A stretch of 5,055 nucleotides of DNA. Source: an uncultured Saprospiraceae bacterium (GTDB taxonomy: Bacteria; Bacteroidota; Bacteroidia; Chitinophagales; Saprospiraceae). Below, in pieces: positions 4,596-5,055 of this stretch (its first letter is position 1; the number at the start of each line of letters is the position of its first letter). Both the position numbers and the translations under genes were made by a program. The DNA lies in the NCBI GenBank assembly GCA_937127195.1, contig CAKZLT010000269.1, positions 1-5,055 of the forward strand, given 5' to 3'. The notes under the pieces were generated by a model. That model searched no databases. It saw only the letters and a program-made list of their open reading frames with translations, and was not told where the DNA came from.

Positions 4596-5055
4596 ATGAA
4601 ATCTACATTTACCTATATATTCCTATTCATCAGCCTTAGCATCAATGCACAAACCTTTATCAATAGTCCGTTTCAATCCAACTACATTGACAATTCCGCT
4701 CGATTATCCGCCATTGACATCTTTGGAAATTGGAACTATGACGGCATTGGCAAAGGTTTTTTTATAAAAGAAATGCCAAATACCTTTATTGGGAGTCACT
4801 TTGCCAATCAAGTTCCTCGAGACATTTACAACCCTTTATTCAGCAATTTAAAATTATTAAATAAAAGTGCAGGAACGCCGCTAGAACTACAAATACAAGG
4901 TAGTCAACAGGGAGAAGGGCAAGCAAGGCTCGGAAGCGCGTGGAGTAAAAAAGTCAAAAAAACGAATTGGAGCTACAATACACTGGCTGACGGGTACAGC
5001 TATCAAGGAAATTTAGACCGAAATAAAGATGATTTTTTGGACTTAGAAAATCGAC
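4596..5055 (+). CDS. Exported outer-membrane protein, probably TonB-dependent-receptor-like, N-terminal part
   Basis: The ORF opens at ATG 4596 and runs off the right edge after 153 codons with no stop. Residues 1-18 form a signal peptide: Lys2, a hydrophobic stretch about 5-16, and a probable signal peptidase I cut after Ala18 in INA|Q, the common Bacteroidota pattern. After about 95 residues with no domain I recognise (SARLSAIDIFGNWNYDG at 34-50), the stretch 111-149 looks like outer-membrane beta strands. It reads RLGSAWSKK, then NWSYNTLADGYSY, then DRNKDDFLD (141-149), a D-x-N-x-D-x-F-x-D turn seen early in the barrel of many Bacteroidota TonB-dependent receptors. No carboxypeptidase-regulatory-like domain or canonical plug motif is seen in the visible part. 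Export is well supported; the receptor assignment is tentative, and another outer-membrane beta-barrel protein is the main alternative. Confidence 0.65.
   Translation, partial: MKSTFTYIFLFISLSINAQTFINSPFQSNYIDNSARLSAIDIFGNWNYDGIGKGFFIKEMPNTFIGSHFANQVPRDIYNPLFSNLKLLNKSAGTPLELQIQGSQQGEGQARLGSAWSKKVKKTNWSYNTLADGYSYQGNLDRNKDDFLDLENR

Overview
The window looks like a chromosomal segment of a member of the Bacteroidota, most likely a flavobacterium-like or related marine or environmental lineage. The DNA is AT-rich. The translation starts have A-rich leaders instead of Shine-Dalgarno sequences. The last gene has a typical Bacteroidota signal peptide ending in NAQ. The first gene is an alpha-2-macroglobulin-like protein of the form common in that phylum, with an LTHGWRRF-type motif and a VGYGT motif. 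This assignment is inferred from protein style and was not tested by a search.

Layout, left to right: (1) positions 1-3594 hold the 3' part of a large alpha-2-macroglobulin family gene, open at the left edge, with a CxEQ thioester motif. (2) Positions 3599-3834 hold a tandem array of a ~94-bp repeat: full copy A1, full copy B1, and copy C with both internal hairpins deleted. (3) Positions 3835-3944 are a very AT-rich leader with two related 15-bp palindromes on either side of an imperfect 20-bp tandem repeat. (4) Positions 3945-4328 hold a small gene for a GxxExxY protein with a PD-(D/E)xK nuclease-type core. (5) Positions 4329-4414 hold another full repeat (B2), directly abutting the stop codon. 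(6) Positions 4415-4489 are an AT-rich spacer. (7) Positions 4490-4582 hold an inverted full repeat (A2). (8) From 4596 to the right edge is the start of an exported, probably outer-membrane receptor-like, protein.

The two edge genes look like ordinary cell-envelope genes. The most interesting part is the ~1-kb island between them. The nuclease-like gene sits inside a nested set of repeats of two sequence types: A(+) B(+) C(+) gene B(+) A(-). Types A and B differ mainly at paired positions within two small hairpins, so base pairing is kept while sequence changes. Four CGCNGAT-like motifs recur in every full copy at the same 20/19/10-bp spacing. This suggests a repeat family folding as RNA or single-stranded DNA, possibly maintained or moved together with the GxxExxY nuclease, as REP sequences are with their RAYT proteins. 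That functional link is a hypothesis; the repeat structure itself can be read directly from the sequence.
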